This document shows, piece by piece, positions 39,760 to 49,025 of a DNA stretch of 64,000 nt. The DNA is from Luteolibacter ambystomatis. GTDB taxonomy: Bacteria > Verrucomicrobiota > Verrucomicrobiia > Verrucomicrobiales > Akkermansiaceae. Where the stretch lies: assembly GCF_018137965.1 (NCBI RefSeq), contig NZ_CP073100.1:62001-126000 (forward strand). Reading direction: 5' to 3'. The notes beneath the pieces were generated by a model. It saw only the letters and a list, made by a program, of their open reading frames with translations. It was not told the origin of the DNA and made no database searches. The position numbers and the translations under genes are program-made. The stretch's first letter is position 1. Each line of letters opens with the position of its first letter.

Positions 39760-40563
39760 TCACTTCACCTCATACTCCGCATGGACGATCGTGATGATGT
39801 CCTTGTCACGGGAGGTGGTGTCGTTGTTGCCCTCGTTCGAGGTCTCCGTGGAGTTCGCGGCATTGATGTTGATGATGCCCATGTCCGCGTAAACCAGCTT
39901 GCCCACTCCGGTATTGCCGGCGGAGCTGAGGATGTTCTCGGCACGGGCGCGGGCGTCCTTCGCGGCTTCCGCGAGCATCTCCAGCTTCAGCTCACCGAGG
40001 CGGGTATAGTAGTAATTGGGATCGTGCGAGGTGACGTCGACCCCTTGCTCGAGCAGAGTGGTGATTTCCCGGGACGCTTTTTCGATCTGCGGGATGTTGG
40101 TGGAGCTGATGGTGACCACCTGCTTGGCCTTGAAGCCCTTCGACTCCTTGCGTTCCGACCGCAGTGGCACGTTGGTCCCGGGCAGGACCTTGTCCTCCTT
40201 GATGATGTCGAATTCCTCGGTGATGGAGGCGGATTCGGTCTGGATTTCCTCCGCCTTCACGCCCTGGGCCTTGAGGAAGGCGACGACTTTTTCGGTGCCG
40301 CCTTTCAGAGCGACATACGCGGCGGTGCGGTCGGCACCCTGCGCCTCCACCAAGGCCGACCATTGGATCAAATCGGAGACGATCCGCTTTCGGGCGGAGC
40401 CGGTGATGCGGATGTTGTTCTTCTCCGGCTTTTTCCGCACCTCCTTCCAGGTGCCGGCGGCGATGAAGGTGGAACCCGCCAGCCCGAGGGCGATGGCGAC
40501 CGCGCTCAGGAAAGGGAGGGACACTTGGCGGACCGATTTCACGGGTGCGGATTCGCTGCTCAT
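39760..40563 (-). CDS. SIMPL domain (DUF541) membrane-anchored protein
   Basis: 267 residues from the ATG at 40563. One N-terminal helix (about 17-36, LPFLSAVAIALGLAGSTFIA) anchors a periplasmic SIMPL/DUF541 domain. Family-type segments are NNIRITGSARKRIVSDLIQW, LKAQGVKAEEIQTES, KQVVTISSTNIPQIEKAS and a C-terminal helix-strand pair LAEAAKDARARAENILSSAG. SIMPL proteins are linked to oxidative-stress and envelope functions, without a known activity. It is divergent from hrpA and lies just upstream of the FUSC transporter on the same strand, probably one transcript. Confidence 0.87.
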   Translation of the reverse strand: MSSESAPVKSVRQVSLPFLSAVAIALGLAGSTFIAAGTWKEVRKKPEKNNIRITGSARKRIVSDLIQWSALVEAQGADRTAAYVALKGGTEKVVAFLKAQGVKAEEIQTESASITEEFDIIKEDKVLPGTNVPLRSERKESKGFKAKQVVTISSTNIPQIEKASREITTLLEQGVDVTSHDPNYYYTRLGELKLEMLAEAAKDARARAENILSSAGNTGVGKLVYADMGIININAANSTETSNEGNNDTTSRDKDIITIVHAEYEVK

Positions 40564-40696
40564 GGCATGTGGGAGATGGGTATCCCTGATACGAGGAGGC
40601 CGGGGGACCTTCTATCGGATACCTCGTTGTCCGGCGAGTGGAATCGAGCGCTTCGGGCTTGAGAAAAGAGGCCGGCGCGTTTACCCCGTCCGGTCC

Positions 40697-43600
40697 GTGG
40701 CGGTTTCCCATCCAGCCTTGAACTACCCGGCGGCGCTGCCGGTGGTCGCGCACCGCGATGAGATCGTGGCGGCCATCCGTGCCCATCCGGTGGTGGTGGT
40801 GGTGAGCGACACCGGCTCCGGCAAGACCACGCAGCTTCCGAAGATGGTGGTGGAGGCGCTCGGCGAGGATCCGCGGCGGATCGGCTGCACCCAGCCGCGG
40901 CGGCTGGCGGCGGCCAGCGTGGCGCGGCGCGTGGCGGAGGAATTGCAGACGCCGCTCGGGGGATTCGTTGGCTATCAGGTCCGCTTCGAGGAAAAGATTT
41001 CCCGCGAGACCCGGATCAAGTTCATGACGGACGGTATCCTGCTCGCGGAGACGCAGGGTGATCGCTCGCTGAAGCAATACGGCGCGCTGATCCTCGATGA
41101 AGCGCACGAGCGCTCGCTCAACATCGATTTCCTCCTCGGCTATCTCAAGGGACTGCTGGAGACGCGGAAGGATCTGAAGCTGGTGATTTCCTCCGCGACG
41201 CTGGATGCGGGATCGTTCTCGGAGTTCTTCGGCGGCTGCCCGGTGATCGAGGCTCCGGGCCGGACCTTCCCGGTGGAGGAGTTCAGCCTGCCGGGGGATG
41301 AGGACGAGGAGTTGTCCAGCCATGTCGTGCGCGGGGTGGAGTGGCTCAACGGCATCGATCCGCGCGGCGATGTGCTGGTGTTCCTGCCCGGCGAGCGCGA
41401 GATCCGCGAATGCGCGGATGCCTTGTCCGGCCAGCGGTATCCGAACACGGAGATCCTGCCGCTGTTCGCGCGGCTCGGGCTGGCGGACCAGCAGAAGGTT
41501 TTCAATCCCGGCCGCCAGCGGCGGATCATCCTCGCTACCAACGTCGCGGAAACCTCGCTGACGATTCCGGGCATCGTGTGCGTGATCGACTCCGGTCTCG
41601 CGCGCATCAGCCGCTGGAGCCCGGGGCGCGGCGTGCAGCGCCTCCAGATCGAACCGGTCAGCCAAGCCAGCGCGCGCCAGCGCAAGGGCCGCTGCGGCCG
41701 CGTGCGCGAGGGTATCTGCGTGCGGCTCTACGATGATTCCGATCTGGCGGACCGCCCGGAGTTCAATGATCCGGAAATCCGCCGCAGTTCGCTGGCAGGC
41801 GTGATCCTGCGGATGAAATCGCTGGGGCTGCCACCGATCGAGGAGTTCCCGTTCCTCGATCCGCCCGCGCCGAAGGCGATCTCCGAGGGTTATCGTACTT
41901 TGCGGGAGGTTGGCGCGCTGGACGACGACAAGGAACTTACCGAGGCGGGACGGCAGATGGCCCGCCTGCCGGTCGATCCGCGTCTGGGCCGCATGCTGTT
42001 GGAAGCCCGTGAGGAAAACTGCCTCGCGGAAATCCTGCCGATCGTTTCCGGGCTGGAATCAAACGATCCACGCGAACGCCCGCCCGAGAAAGCCAAGGAA
42101 GCCGATCAGGCGCACGCACGCTGGAAGGATCACCAGAGCGACTTCATCGGCATGCTGCGGCTGTGGATGGACGTGAACCGTTTCCGCGAAGGCAGGAACT
42201 GGAAGCGCAACGCCCTGCGGAAATACTGCAAGGACAACTTCCTGAGCTTCCGCCGCGTGACCGAGTGGGCGAACGTCCATGACGAGTTGGGGGAGCTGCT
42301 GGTGCGTGATCTGAAGTGGAAGCTCCAGCCGCTCGAGAAGACGGTGGAAAAAGCCGCGCCCTATCCGGCGATCCATTGCGCGCTGCTGGCCGGAGCGCCG
42401 AGGCAGTTCGGCCTGTGGGACCGCGATTCTAAATCCTACAAGAGCGCTTCCGGTGGCTTCTTCGCCATCTTCCCCGGTTCCGGCCTCTTTGGTGGGAAAC
42501 GCTGGGAGTGGGTGATGGGAATGGAACTCGTCGAGACCTCGCGCCTGTGGGCGAGGCGGGTGGCGCGCATCGATCCGGAGTGGGTCGAGAAGGTCGCGCC
42601 GCATTTGTGCCGCAGCCGTTATGGTGAGGCGCATTGGGACGAGGCCCAGGGTGCGGTGTATGGCAAGCAGACGGTCATTTGCGGCGGCCTGCCAATCATC
42701 GCCGGGCGGCGCGTGCACTACGGTCGTGTGGATCACAAGGCGGCCCGCCAGATCTTCCTGCGCGAGGGCCTGATGGCGGGCAAGATACGCCGCAAGGCGG
42801 AGTATCAGGACCGCATGGAGGAGTTGCGCGAGGCCATCAATGCGATCGAGCAGAAGCTGCGGCGTCCCGGGGGGCTGTGGAGCGAGGAAGCGGTGGAGGC
42901 ATTCTTCGAGAAGACGATTCCATCGGAAATCGCCACCGCATCCGCTTTCAACAAATGGGCGGAAAAGAACGGGGAACGCCTGATCCTTTCTACGGCGGAT
43001 GTTGTACTGGAGGATCTGGACGATCTCGGTCTGGAATCCTATCCGGACTCCATTGTGCGGGATGGCGAGGAATACACGCTCTATTACCATGCCGCGCCGG
43101 GCGAGCGGGATGACGGGGTGACGATCGGCGTTCACATCGACCAGCTCCCGCATCTGCCGGACTGGCTGCCGGCGTGGGGCGTGGGCGGGGATCTGCGCGA
43201 GCGGGTGGAGATCCTGATCCGCTCGCTGCCGAAGGACCTGCGCCGCGTGTGCCAGCCGGTGTCCGAGATGACGGACGGCTTCACTGGTCTCTGGCAGGAC
43301 GCGCCGCCGGATGATTCGCTCGACAAGGTGTTGGCCGCGCATTTGCGCGAGCGGACGCGCTATCCGATCGAGCCGAAGGATTTCGATTTCAGCAAGCTGC
43401 CGCCAGAACTGATCACCAAGGTGTGGGTCTGCGATGATGAGGGCAAGGAGATGGCCTTCGGCACCGATGTGGCCGCGCTGAAGATGAAGCTGGCCGGACG
43501 TCTGAAGTCGCGCTTCGAGGCGGCGGCGAATGAATCATGGGAACGCCGCGGCATGAACGCGTGGGATGGCGAGGCGCTGCCGGTTCGCTCTGAAACCGGA

Positions 43601-44368
43601 GCGGGCACCGCCTATCCGGCGCTGGTGGATGAAGGTGGCGCCATCGGCGTGCGGGCGTTTTCTTCCGAAGAGGAGGCCCATCAGGCGCATCGCGGTGGCT
43701 GCGTGCGGCTGCTGCATCTCGCCCAGGCGGATCAGGTGAATCATTTGAAGAAGCGTTTCCCGCTGGGGCTCGCTGCGAAGATCGAGCTGCCACGGCTCGG
43801 TGCGGGCGGCACGGCGGTGGAGGATTTGATCGCGCTTGTCGCGGAAGGCGCGATGGGTCGCGTGCTGCCACGCTCTCCGGAGGAATTTCACAAGACGGCG
43901 CAGAACGCCCGCGGACTGTGGCACGATGGGGCGGCGAAGATCGGCCATGCGCTCGATGAGATGCTGGTGCATCTGCCGGAGATCCGGAAGTGGCTGGAGG
44001 CGCATCGCAGCAACCGTAACTATGACGAGGTGGTGCGGGATGTGGACGAGGAGCTTTCGTGGTTGTTCCGCGGACGCTTTGCCTGGCGTGCGGGCTTCAC
44101 GCGCTTCCTCGATTATCCACGCCGCCTGCGTGCGATCCGATCACGGTTGGGACGGGTGGATTCGCTGCCGCTGGTGAAGGATCTGGAGAAGATCGACCGC
44201 TTCGCGCGCTTGTGGGACCCGTGGATGAACCGGTGGTCCGCCAAGCCGGAAGACCCGCGGCTGTGGGAACATGGCTGGCAGTTGGAGGAGTTCCGCATCT
44301 CGCTGTTCGCTCCGGACGTGCCGGTGCAGGGCAAGGTTTCCGAGAAGAAGCTGGCGGAGTTTTCATGA
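40697..44368 (+). CDS. hrpA: DEAH-box RNA helicase HrpA
   Basis: 1223 residues from a GTG at 40697 (MAVSHPALNYPAALPVVAHR); a TTG seven codons on is possible, and the rest of the upstream frame overlaps the SIMPL gene. HrpA is an ATP-dependent 3'-5' RNA helicase acting on stalled or colliding ribosomes and mRNA processing. Motif I is DTGSGKTTQ (38-46), motif II DEAH (134-137), motif III SAT (166-168), with ATNVAETSLTIPG and QRKGRCGRV further on. The helicase-associated and OB-fold domains follow, then the long HrpA-specific C-terminal region (DUF3418) to the end. Length is near the 1300 of the enterobacterial protein. It appears monocistronic. Confidence 0.95.
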   Translation: MAVSHPALNYPAALPVVAHRDEIVAAIRAHPVVVVVSDTGSGKTTQLPKMVVEALGEDPRRIGCTQPRRLAAASVARRVAEELQTPLGGFVGYQVRFEEKISRETRIKFMTDGILLAETQGDRSLKQYGALILDEAHERSLNIDFLLGYLKGLLETRKDLKLVISSATLDAGSFSEFFGGCPVIEAPGRTFPVEEFSLPGDEDEELSSHVVRGVEWLNGIDPRGDVLVFLPGEREIRECADALSGQRYPNTEILPLFARLGLADQQKVFNPGRQRRIILATNVAETSLTIPGIVCVIDSGLARISRWSPGRGVQRLQIEPVSQASARQRKGRCGRVREGICVRLYDDSDLADRPEFNDPEIRRSSLAGVILRMKSLGLPPIEEFPFLDPPAPKAISEGYRTLREVGALDDDKELTEAGRQMARLPVDPRLGRMLLEAREENCLAEILPIVSGLESNDPRERPPEKAKEADQAHARWKDHQSDFIGMLRLWMDVNRFREGRNWKRNALRKYCKDNFLSFRRVTEWANVHDELGELLVRDLKWKLQPLEKTVEKAAPYPAIHCALLAGAPRQFGLWDRDSKSYKSASGGFFAIFPGSGLFGGKRWEWVMGMELVETSRLWARRVARIDPEWVEKVAPHLCRSRYGEAHWDEAQGAVYGKQTVICGGLPIIAGRRVHYGRVDHKAARQIFLREGLMAGKIRRKAEYQDRMEELREAINAIEQKLRRPGGLWSEEAVEAFFEKTIPSEIATASAFNKWAEKNGERLILSTADVVLEDLDDLGLESYPDSIVRDGEEYTLYYHAAPGERDDGVTIGVHIDQLPHLPDWLPAWGVGGDLRERVEILIRSLPKDLRRVCQPVSEMTDGFTGLWQDAPPDDSLDKVLAAHLRERTRYPIEPKDFDFSKLPPELITKVWVCDDEGKEMAFGTDVAALKMKLAGRLKSRFEAAANESWERRGMNAWDGEALPVRSETGAGTAYPALVDEGGAIGVRAFSSEEEAHQAHRGGCVRLLHLAQADQVNHLKKRFPLGLAAKIELPRLGAGGTAVEDLIALVAEGAMGRVLPRSPEEFHKTAQNARGLWHDGAAKIGHALDEMLVHLPEIRKWLEAHRSNRNYDEVVRDVDEELSWLFRGRFAWRAGFTRFLDYPRRLRAIRSRLGRVDSLPLVKDLEKIDRFARLWDPWMNRWSAKPEDPRLWEHGWQLEEFRISLFAPDVPVQGKVSEKKLAEFS

Positions 44369-44382
44369 GGAGGCGTCCGCCT

Positions 44383-44400
44383 ATCGGCAGTATTGCCGAT
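44383..44400 (+). terminator. Hairpin after hrpA
   Basis: A 7-bp perfect stem, ATCGGCA with TGCCGAT, and a 4-base loop lie 14 bases past the hrpA stop. There is no T-run after it, so it may stabilise the mRNA end or be a weak terminator. Confidence 0.4.
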
Positions 44401-44439
44401 TGAAGCGCCACGCTGGGAACGTATGGTGCGGAGATTCTC

Positions 44440-45255
44440 ATGAAAAACTCCCTTGGCCTCTTGTTCGCCCTCACCTTGGTGGCCCACGCCGACCCATGGA
44501 AACTGGTGTGGTCCGATGACTTCAACCGTGCCGGTGCTCCCGATCCGACGAAGTGGACGTATGAGAAGGGGTTCGTGCGCAACCAGGAACTCCAGTTCTA
44601 CACGGACAACCGCCGCGAGAACGCGCGGGTCGAGGGTGGCAATCTGGTCATCGAGGCCCGCAAGGAGGCATTTCCAAATCCCTCGTATGTGGCAGATGCC
44701 AAGGACTGGCAGAAGTCCCGCAAGGAGGCCGAATATACCTCCGCCGCGCTCATCACCAAGGGACTGAAGAGCTTCAAATACGGCAAGATCGAGGTCCGAG
44801 CGAAGCTGCCCTCCGGGAAAGGCATCTGGCCCGCGATCTGGATGCTCGGCGACAACCGCGGACCCACCCGTTGGCCGATGTGCGGAGAGATCGACATCAT
44901 GGAATTCGTTTCCCACACGCCGGGTGTGGTTCATGGCACGCTGCATTTCGCCAAGCCCGGCACCACCGAGCATCAGTCGGCGGGCGGCCAGACGAAGTCG
45001 GATTCGCTGCATACGACCTTCCACACCTACGGCGTGGAGTGGAACGAGAAGACGATCACGCTGCTGTTTGACGACAAGGCTTACAAGACCGTCGATCTCG
45101 ATGCTGCTGGAGCGGGTGAGGACAATCCCTTCCGCAAGCCCTTCTACCTGCTGCTCAATGTCGCGGTCGGCGGAAGCTGGGGCAAGGAGCCCGATCCCAA
45201 GGTGTATCCGCAGCGGATGGAGGTCGATTGGGTGAAGGTTTGGGAGAAGCCATAG
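44440..45255 (+). CDS. Secreted GH16 beta-glucanase (laminarinase-like)
   Basis: 271 residues from the ATG at 44440, with GGAG seven bases upstream. The signal peptide is MKNSLGLLFALTLVAHA. The mature protein is a single GH16 jelly-roll: DPWKLVWSDDFNR at the start, YGKIEVRAKLPSGKGIWPA, and the catalytic CGEIDIMEFV with nucleophile Glu150, Asp152 and acid/base Glu155. The extra residue in ExDxxE (IDIME) is the laminarinase/beta-1,3-glucanase form. It ends RMEVDWVKVWEKP, the family-typical last strand. It should cut beta-1,3- or mixed-linked glucans outside the cell. Length is that of a bare catalytic domain without binding modules. Confidence 0.94.
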   Translation: MKNSLGLLFALTLVAHADPWKLVWSDDFNRAGAPDPTKWTYEKGFVRNQELQFYTDNRRENARVEGGNLVIEARKEAFPNPSYVADAKDWQKSRKEAEYTSAALITKGLKSFKYGKIEVRAKLPSGKGIWPAIWMLGDNRGPTRWPMCGEIDIMEFVSHTPGVVHGTLHFAKPGTTEHQSAGGQTKSDSLHTTFHTYGVEWNEKTITLLFDDKAYKTVDLDAAGAGEDNPFRKPFYLLLNVAVGGSWGKEPDPKVYPQRMEVDWVKVWEKP

Positions 45256-45358
45256 CACAAGCATTCCTGCTTGTGAGTTCTCGCGGCAGAGTTTTCTGCG
45301 AAGCCGCTGGTATTTCATCCGGTCCGCCGCTGGCATGCGCAAACAGGAATGTTTACGC
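45256..45358. repeat. Pair of inverted REP-like palindromes between convergent genes
   Basis: Two related palindromes face each other between the GH16 and phosphatase genes. The first (45256-45275) has an 8-bp stem; on the minus strand it reads CACAAGCAGGAATGCTTGTG. The second (45337-45358), on the plus strand, reads GCGCAAACAGGAATG then TTTACGC, with one mismatch in the stem. They share CAARCAGGAATGYTT and the same GGAA loop. The second runs into the phosphatase stop codon. The arrangement is like a bacterial interspersed mosaic element. Confidence 0.6.
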
Positions 45359-45858
45359 TACTTCTTCCAGCGCCGGACGTAGTCGAACTGCACCGGCGTT
45401 TGTGGGGATGTCGGATGGCGCCGCACTTTCGGCAGGGCGGAGTAGAGCTGCTGCACGGTGGCCAGTGCTTCATCCGGCCCCAGTCCTTGTTCGCGGAACC
45501 AGCAACCGGCGACCGTGCCGGTTCTGCCGATGCCGCCCCAACAATGGAAGTATACCGGATTTCCGGCCGCCGTTTCATCCGCGATGCGATCCAGGATGCC
45601 ACGCATCACCATGGGTGAATGTGGCACGCCCATGTCCGGAATCGGATGACGGAAATAGCGCAGGCCGGGCATGAGGTCCGCCAGGCGCTCCTCATAGGGC
45701 TCCAGCGGATCCTCGACGGGTGTCAGATCGAGAAACGTTCGAACGCCTTCGTCCACCAGACTGGCCAGACGGGTGGAAGCAATCGCGGGGTCGGAACTCC
45801 CTGGATACTCACCGGCGAAGAGTTTGCCGGGAACGATGGTGTAGTGCTCGACGGTCAT
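45358..45858 (-). CDS. Dual-specificity / tyrosine protein phosphatase-like protein
   Basis: 166 residues from the ATG at 45858, which overlaps the upstream stop as ATGA. The cysteine-phosphatase signature is complete: YFHCWGGIGRTG with nucleophile Cys106 and Arg112 (HCx5R). An upstream FLDLTPVEDP and RYFRHPIPDMGVPHS supply the general-acid loop, with Asp75 a candidate. There is no signal peptide. Length matches small dual-specificity phosphatases. It could act on phosphotyrosine, inositol phosphate or sugar phosphate. Coupling to the membrane-anchored protein upstream suggests a linked role, otherwise unknown. Confidence 0.87.
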   Translation of the reverse strand: MTVEHYTIVPGKLFAGEYPGSSDPAIASTRLASLVDEGVRTFLDLTPVEDPLEPYEERLADLMPGLRYFRHPIPDMGVPHSPMVMRGILDRIADETAAGNPVYFHCWGGIGRTGTVAGCWFREQGLGPDEALATVQQLYSALPKVRRHPTSPQTPVQFDYVRRWKK

Positions 45859-46280
45859 TGGTTCGGGAGTTCGGGATGTAGTTTCACCACCATGGTTTCT
45901 GTGACCATCGGCGTCTCCGGAGATATTGCCTGGATGGGCGCTGACGCGTAACCGGGAGCGACGATGGCGGCGGAGACTTCAGGCGCGGTCCTTTCGCGGA
46001 AAATCAGCGATGTGGTGGAGCCGTCCGCATGCAGGACTTCATAGCCGTGGGAGGCGGCTCCTTTTTCCTGTAGGGATCCCCAATCAATCCACGCATGGAG
46101 GGGCTGCGAGGTTTCCGCATCCACAGCTCGCCAAGTGACGGAGTACACCGAGCGCCTGAGAGGAGTCTCCCAACAATCCAGATAGCCGCGCTTGTATCCC
46201 TCGGAAAATAGCGCAAAGCCGAGGACGACAGCTCCGATGCTGAAAAGCGCCAAGCGGAAGATCTTGCGGGCACGGCTCAT
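45855..46280 (-). CDS. Membrane-anchored protein of unknown function
   Basis: 141 residues from the ATG at 46280; the longer frame overlaps the rbfA end and is rejected. A basic start (MSRARKIFR) precedes one membrane helix (about 9-26, LALFSIGAVVLGFALFSEGY). The outside part is a small beta-rich domain, with YSVTWRAVDAETSQPLHAWI and APGYASAPIQAISPETP, which has the look of a carboxypeptidase-regulatory-like or Ig-like fold. No family could be named. Its stop overlaps the phosphatase start, so the two are translated together. Confidence 0.68.
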   Translation of the reverse strand: MSRARKIFRLALFSIGAVVLGFALFSEGYKRGYLDCWETPLRRSVYSVTWRAVDAETSQPLHAWIDWGSLQEKGAASHGYEVLHADGSTTSLIFRERTAPEVSAAIVAPGYASAPIQAISPETPMVTETMVVKLHPELPNQ

Positions 46281-46359
46281 GGTGGTGCCCAATCTAGCCC
46301 GCGATTGGTGTGTGGCGACTCCGGAGAAGAGAAACGCCGTTATGTGCGACAAGTCTGGC

Positions 46360-46725
46360 TCAGGCCTCTTCCGTCGGCTCGTCCTTCGCCTTCGGCAGCT
46401 TGTCCACTTCCTGCAGGAGATTGACGATGTCCACGCCGCGCTCGGCGGACCCATCGAAGCGGAAGCGCAGCACCGGCGTGGATTTCAGCACGATGCGCTT
46501 CATGATCTTCGATTGGATCGCGCCGTGGTCGTTGTTGAGCTTTTCGATCACCGGCTCATGGCTGCCGCCGAGCACGCCGATCCAGACCTTGCCTTCCTTG
46601 AGATCCTGGGTGACCTCGACGTCGTTCACGGTCACGAGCCTGCCGTTCCATTCGTAGTCTTTCTGGACCACCGCGCTGATTTCGCGGCGGAGCAGTTCAT
46701 TCACTCGGTCGAGGCGCTTGGACAT
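46360..46725 (-). CDS. rbfA: Ribosome-binding factor A
   Basis: 121 residues from the ATG at 46725; a TTG three codons earlier is less likely. RbfA binds the 30S subunit and helps 16S rRNA 5'-end maturation. The family pattern is present: MSKRLDRVNELLRREISAVV at the start, VTVNDVEVTQDLKEGKVWIG in the middle, and LKSTPVLRFRFDGSAERG with the usual R-F-x-x-D near the end. Length is normal. It closes the nusA-infB-rbfA cluster. A heptamer repeat lies just before its start. Confidence 0.92.
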   Translation of the reverse strand: MSKRLDRVNELLRREISAVVQKDYEWNGRLVTVNDVEVTQDLKEGKVWIGVLGGSHEPVIEKLNNDHGAIQSKIMKRIVLKSTPVLRFRFDGSAERGVDIVNLLQEVDKLPKAKDEPTEEA

Positions 46726-46730
46726 GACGA

Positions 46731-46763
46731 TCAAATTCTAAATCTTAAATTCAAAATCCCAAA
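46731..46763 (-). repeat. AT-rich heptamer tandem repeat before rbfA
   Basis: On the minus strand the 33 bases read as a 7-base tandem series: TTTGGGA, TTTTGAA, TTTAAGA, TTTAGAA, TTTGA. The consensus is about TTTRRRA. It sits between infB and rbfA, ending six bases before the rbfA ATG, and is far more AT-rich than its surroundings. It resembles the short tandemly repeated heptamers of cyanobacteria in style. Confidence 0.65.
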
Positions 46764-46779
46764 CGAAGAGTTTCCGACG

Positions 46780-46807
46780 GGAAAGGACGGCGCGGGCCGT
46801 CCTTTCC
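46780..46807 (-). terminator. Hairpin between infB and rbfA
   Basis: A perfect 12-bp stem (46780-46791 with 46796-46807) and a 4-base loop lie about 30 bases past the infB stop. No T-run follows on the minus strand, so a processing or stability hairpin is as likely as termination. Confidence 0.5.
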
Positions 46808-46837
46808 GTGAACTCGAATGGGATTGTGGCGGAGCCG

Positions 46838-48964
46838 TTACAGCGTTTGCGGGACTTTCTCGAGCGTGTAGCACTCGATGACGTCGCCTTCCTGGTATTC
46901 GTTGAACTCGCCGAGGCGGATACCGCACTCGTAGCCGTTCTTGACCTCTTCCACTTCCTCGGTGAACCGGCGGAGCGTGGACATGCGGCCATCGAAGACC
47001 GGGATGTTGCCGCGGATGACGCGGGCATGGGCCTTGCGGTGGATCTTGCCATCCGTGACGTAGCTGCCTGCGGCGCGGCCGCGGGTGAGCTTGAAGACCT
47101 GACGGACCTCGGCGTGACCGATGATCTTTTCGCGGGTGAGCGGGTCGAGCAGGCCGAGCATGGCATCCCGCACCTGGTCGATCAGTTCATAGACGATCGA
47201 GTAGAGCTTGATCTGGACGTCCTCGGACTTGGCGGCTTTTACCGCCTTGCCTTCGACCTTCACGTTGAAGCCGAGCACGATGGCATCGGTGGAGGAAGCG
47301 TACTGGATGTCGGACTCGGTGATCGGGCCGGCCGCGGAAGTGATGAACACGCACTCGACCTTCTTCGATTCGATGGCGAGGACGGCCTTCTTGATGGCCT
47401 CCACGGAACCCTGCACGTCGCACTTGAGGATCAGCTTGAGCTGGGCCTTGCCACCGCCCTCGTTGACCATCGCATAGAGGTCTTCCATGCGGGCGCGGTG
47501 TTGCGGGGCGAGACGCTGGCGGCGCTGGACTTCCTGGCGCTCGGTCGCGAGAGCCTTGGCCTCGCGCTCGTTCTTCATCTCGGAGAGGTGGTCGCCCACG
47601 TTCGGCAGTTCGTCGAAGCCGATGACCTCCACCGGCATGCCGGGGGGGGCCTGCTTCACGGCTTCGCCGCGGTCGTTGAACATGCCCTTCACCTTGCCGT
47701 AGAACGGCCCGCAGATGAACGGCGCGCCGACCTTGAGGGTGCCGGACTCTACGATGACGGTGGCGGAAGCGCCGCGACCCGGCACGATGCGCGCCTCGAT
47801 CACGGCGGCACGGGCATTGCCCTTCGGGTTCGACTTCAGCTCGAGCACTTCAGCCTGGAGGGCCATCAGTTCGAGCAAGGTGTCGATGCCCTCGCCAGTG
47901 TAGGCGGAGACTTCCGCGAACTCGGTATCACCACCGAAGTCCGTGGTCTGCAGCCCGTTTTCGGCAAGCTGCGTCTTCACCCGCATGATGTTCGCGGCGG
48001 GCAGGTCGATTTTGGTGATGGCGACGATGATGGTCTTCTTCGCGGCCTTGGCGTGTTTGATCGCCTCGATGGTCTGCGGCATGATGCCGTCGTTCGCGGC
48101 CACGACGATCACCACGATGTCCGTGATGTCCGCACCGCGGGCGCGCATGTCGGAGAAGATGGCGTGGCCCGGCGTGTCCAGGAAGGTGATCGGGTGGCCC
48201 TCATGAACCACCTGATAGGCACCGATGTGCTGGGTGATGCCGCCGGCTTCACCGGCTGCCACGCGGGAATTGCGGAGCTTGTCGAGCAGGGTCGTCTTGC
48301 CGTGGTCGACGTGGCCCATGATCGTGATGATCGGCGGACGCAGCTTGAGCTGATCCTCCGGCTCCACCTTCGGAGCTTCCGGCTCCTTGATGACTTCCTC
48401 CACCTTGTGAACGCCGCCGCCTTTTTCACGCTTTTCGCGCTCGAAGCGGAAACCGTGGGCCTCGCACACCTTGGCGGCGATTTCCGGGTCGATCGGCTGA
48501 TTCGGGGCGACGAAGACGGAGAGCTTGATGAGATCCGCCATCACCTGGAACGGCTTCAACCCGAGGCGGGCGGCCAGTTCGCTGACGAGGATCGGGGGCT
48601 TGATGATGACCAGCTTCGGGTCATCGCTTTCTTCCGCAGCGGCTGCGGGAGCTGGTGCCGGGGTGGGCACCGCTTTCACGGGAGCCGGAGCAGGCGCGGC
48701 GGCCGGTTCGGCAGCAACCTCGTCTTCGTTGAGCAGTTTCGAAATGGTCGGCAGGATCGTCTTGCCGGACTGGCTGGTCTTGCGGACCTTCGGCTTCTTT
48801 TCTTCCGCGAACAGGTCCAAGGCCTCCCGCTTCGCGTCATCAACGGTCTTCACCTGCGAGGCTTCCTCGCGCTGGCGTTCACGACGCGACGGCTTCTTCG
48901 GTGTCTCGATCAGATCGAGCACCTTTGGTTTTTTCTCGGGAGTCTTATCGCTGTCTTTAGGCAT
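46838..48964 (-). CDS. infB: Translation initiation factor IF-2
   Basis: 708 residues from the ATG at 48964. IF-2 is the GTPase that places initiator tRNA on the ribosome. The N-terminal region is short, with an Ala/Pro-rich linker (about 85-112) and a central domain near 118-175 ([20 protein letters not shown]). The GTPase domain has G1 GHVDHGKT (217-224), GITQHIGAY, the DTPGHAIF motif and [10 protein letters not shown]. The two beta-barrel and C-terminal tRNA-binding domains follow (e.g. [32 protein letters not shown]). It lies between nusA and rbfA as in most bacteria. Confidence 0.96.
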   Translation of the reverse strand: MPKDSDKTPEKKPKVLDLIETPKKPSRRERQREEASQVKTVDDAKREALDLFAEEKKPKVRKTSQSGKTILPTISKLLNEDEVAAEPAAAPAPAPVKAVPTPAPAPAAAAEESDDPKLVIIKPPILVSELAARLGLKPFQVMADLIKLSVFVAPNQPIDPEIAAKVCEAHGFRFEREKREKGGGVHKVEEVIKEPEAPKVEPEDQLKLRPPIITIMGHVDHGKTTLLDKLRNSRVAAGEAGGITQHIGAYQVVHEGHPITFLDTPGHAIFSDMRARGADITDIVVIVVAANDGIMPQTIEAIKHAKAAKKTIIVAITKIDLPAANIMRVKTQLAENGLQTTDFGGDTEFAEVSAYTGEGIDTLLELMALQAEVLELKSNPKGNARAAVIEARIVPGRGASATVIVESGTLKVGAPFICGPFYGKVKGMFNDRGEAVKQAPPGMPVEVIGFDELPNVGDHLSEMKNEREAKALATERQEVQRRQRLAPQHRARMEDLYAMVNEGGGKAQLKLILKCDVQGSVEAIKKAVLAIESKKVECVFITSAAGPITESDIQYASSTDAIVLGFNVKVEGKAVKAAKSEDVQIKLYSIVYELIDQVRDAMLGLLDPLTREKIIGHAEVRQVFKLTRGRAAGSYVTDGKIHRKAHARVIRGNIPVFDGRMSTLRRFTEEVEEVKNGYECGIRLGEFNEYQEGDVIECYTLEKVPQTL

Positions 48965-49025
48965 CAAAGGGTCCTACTGGTTCTGCTGAGGTCGGATACG
49001 GGCGGGGAAGGAAAGGGGAAATGGA

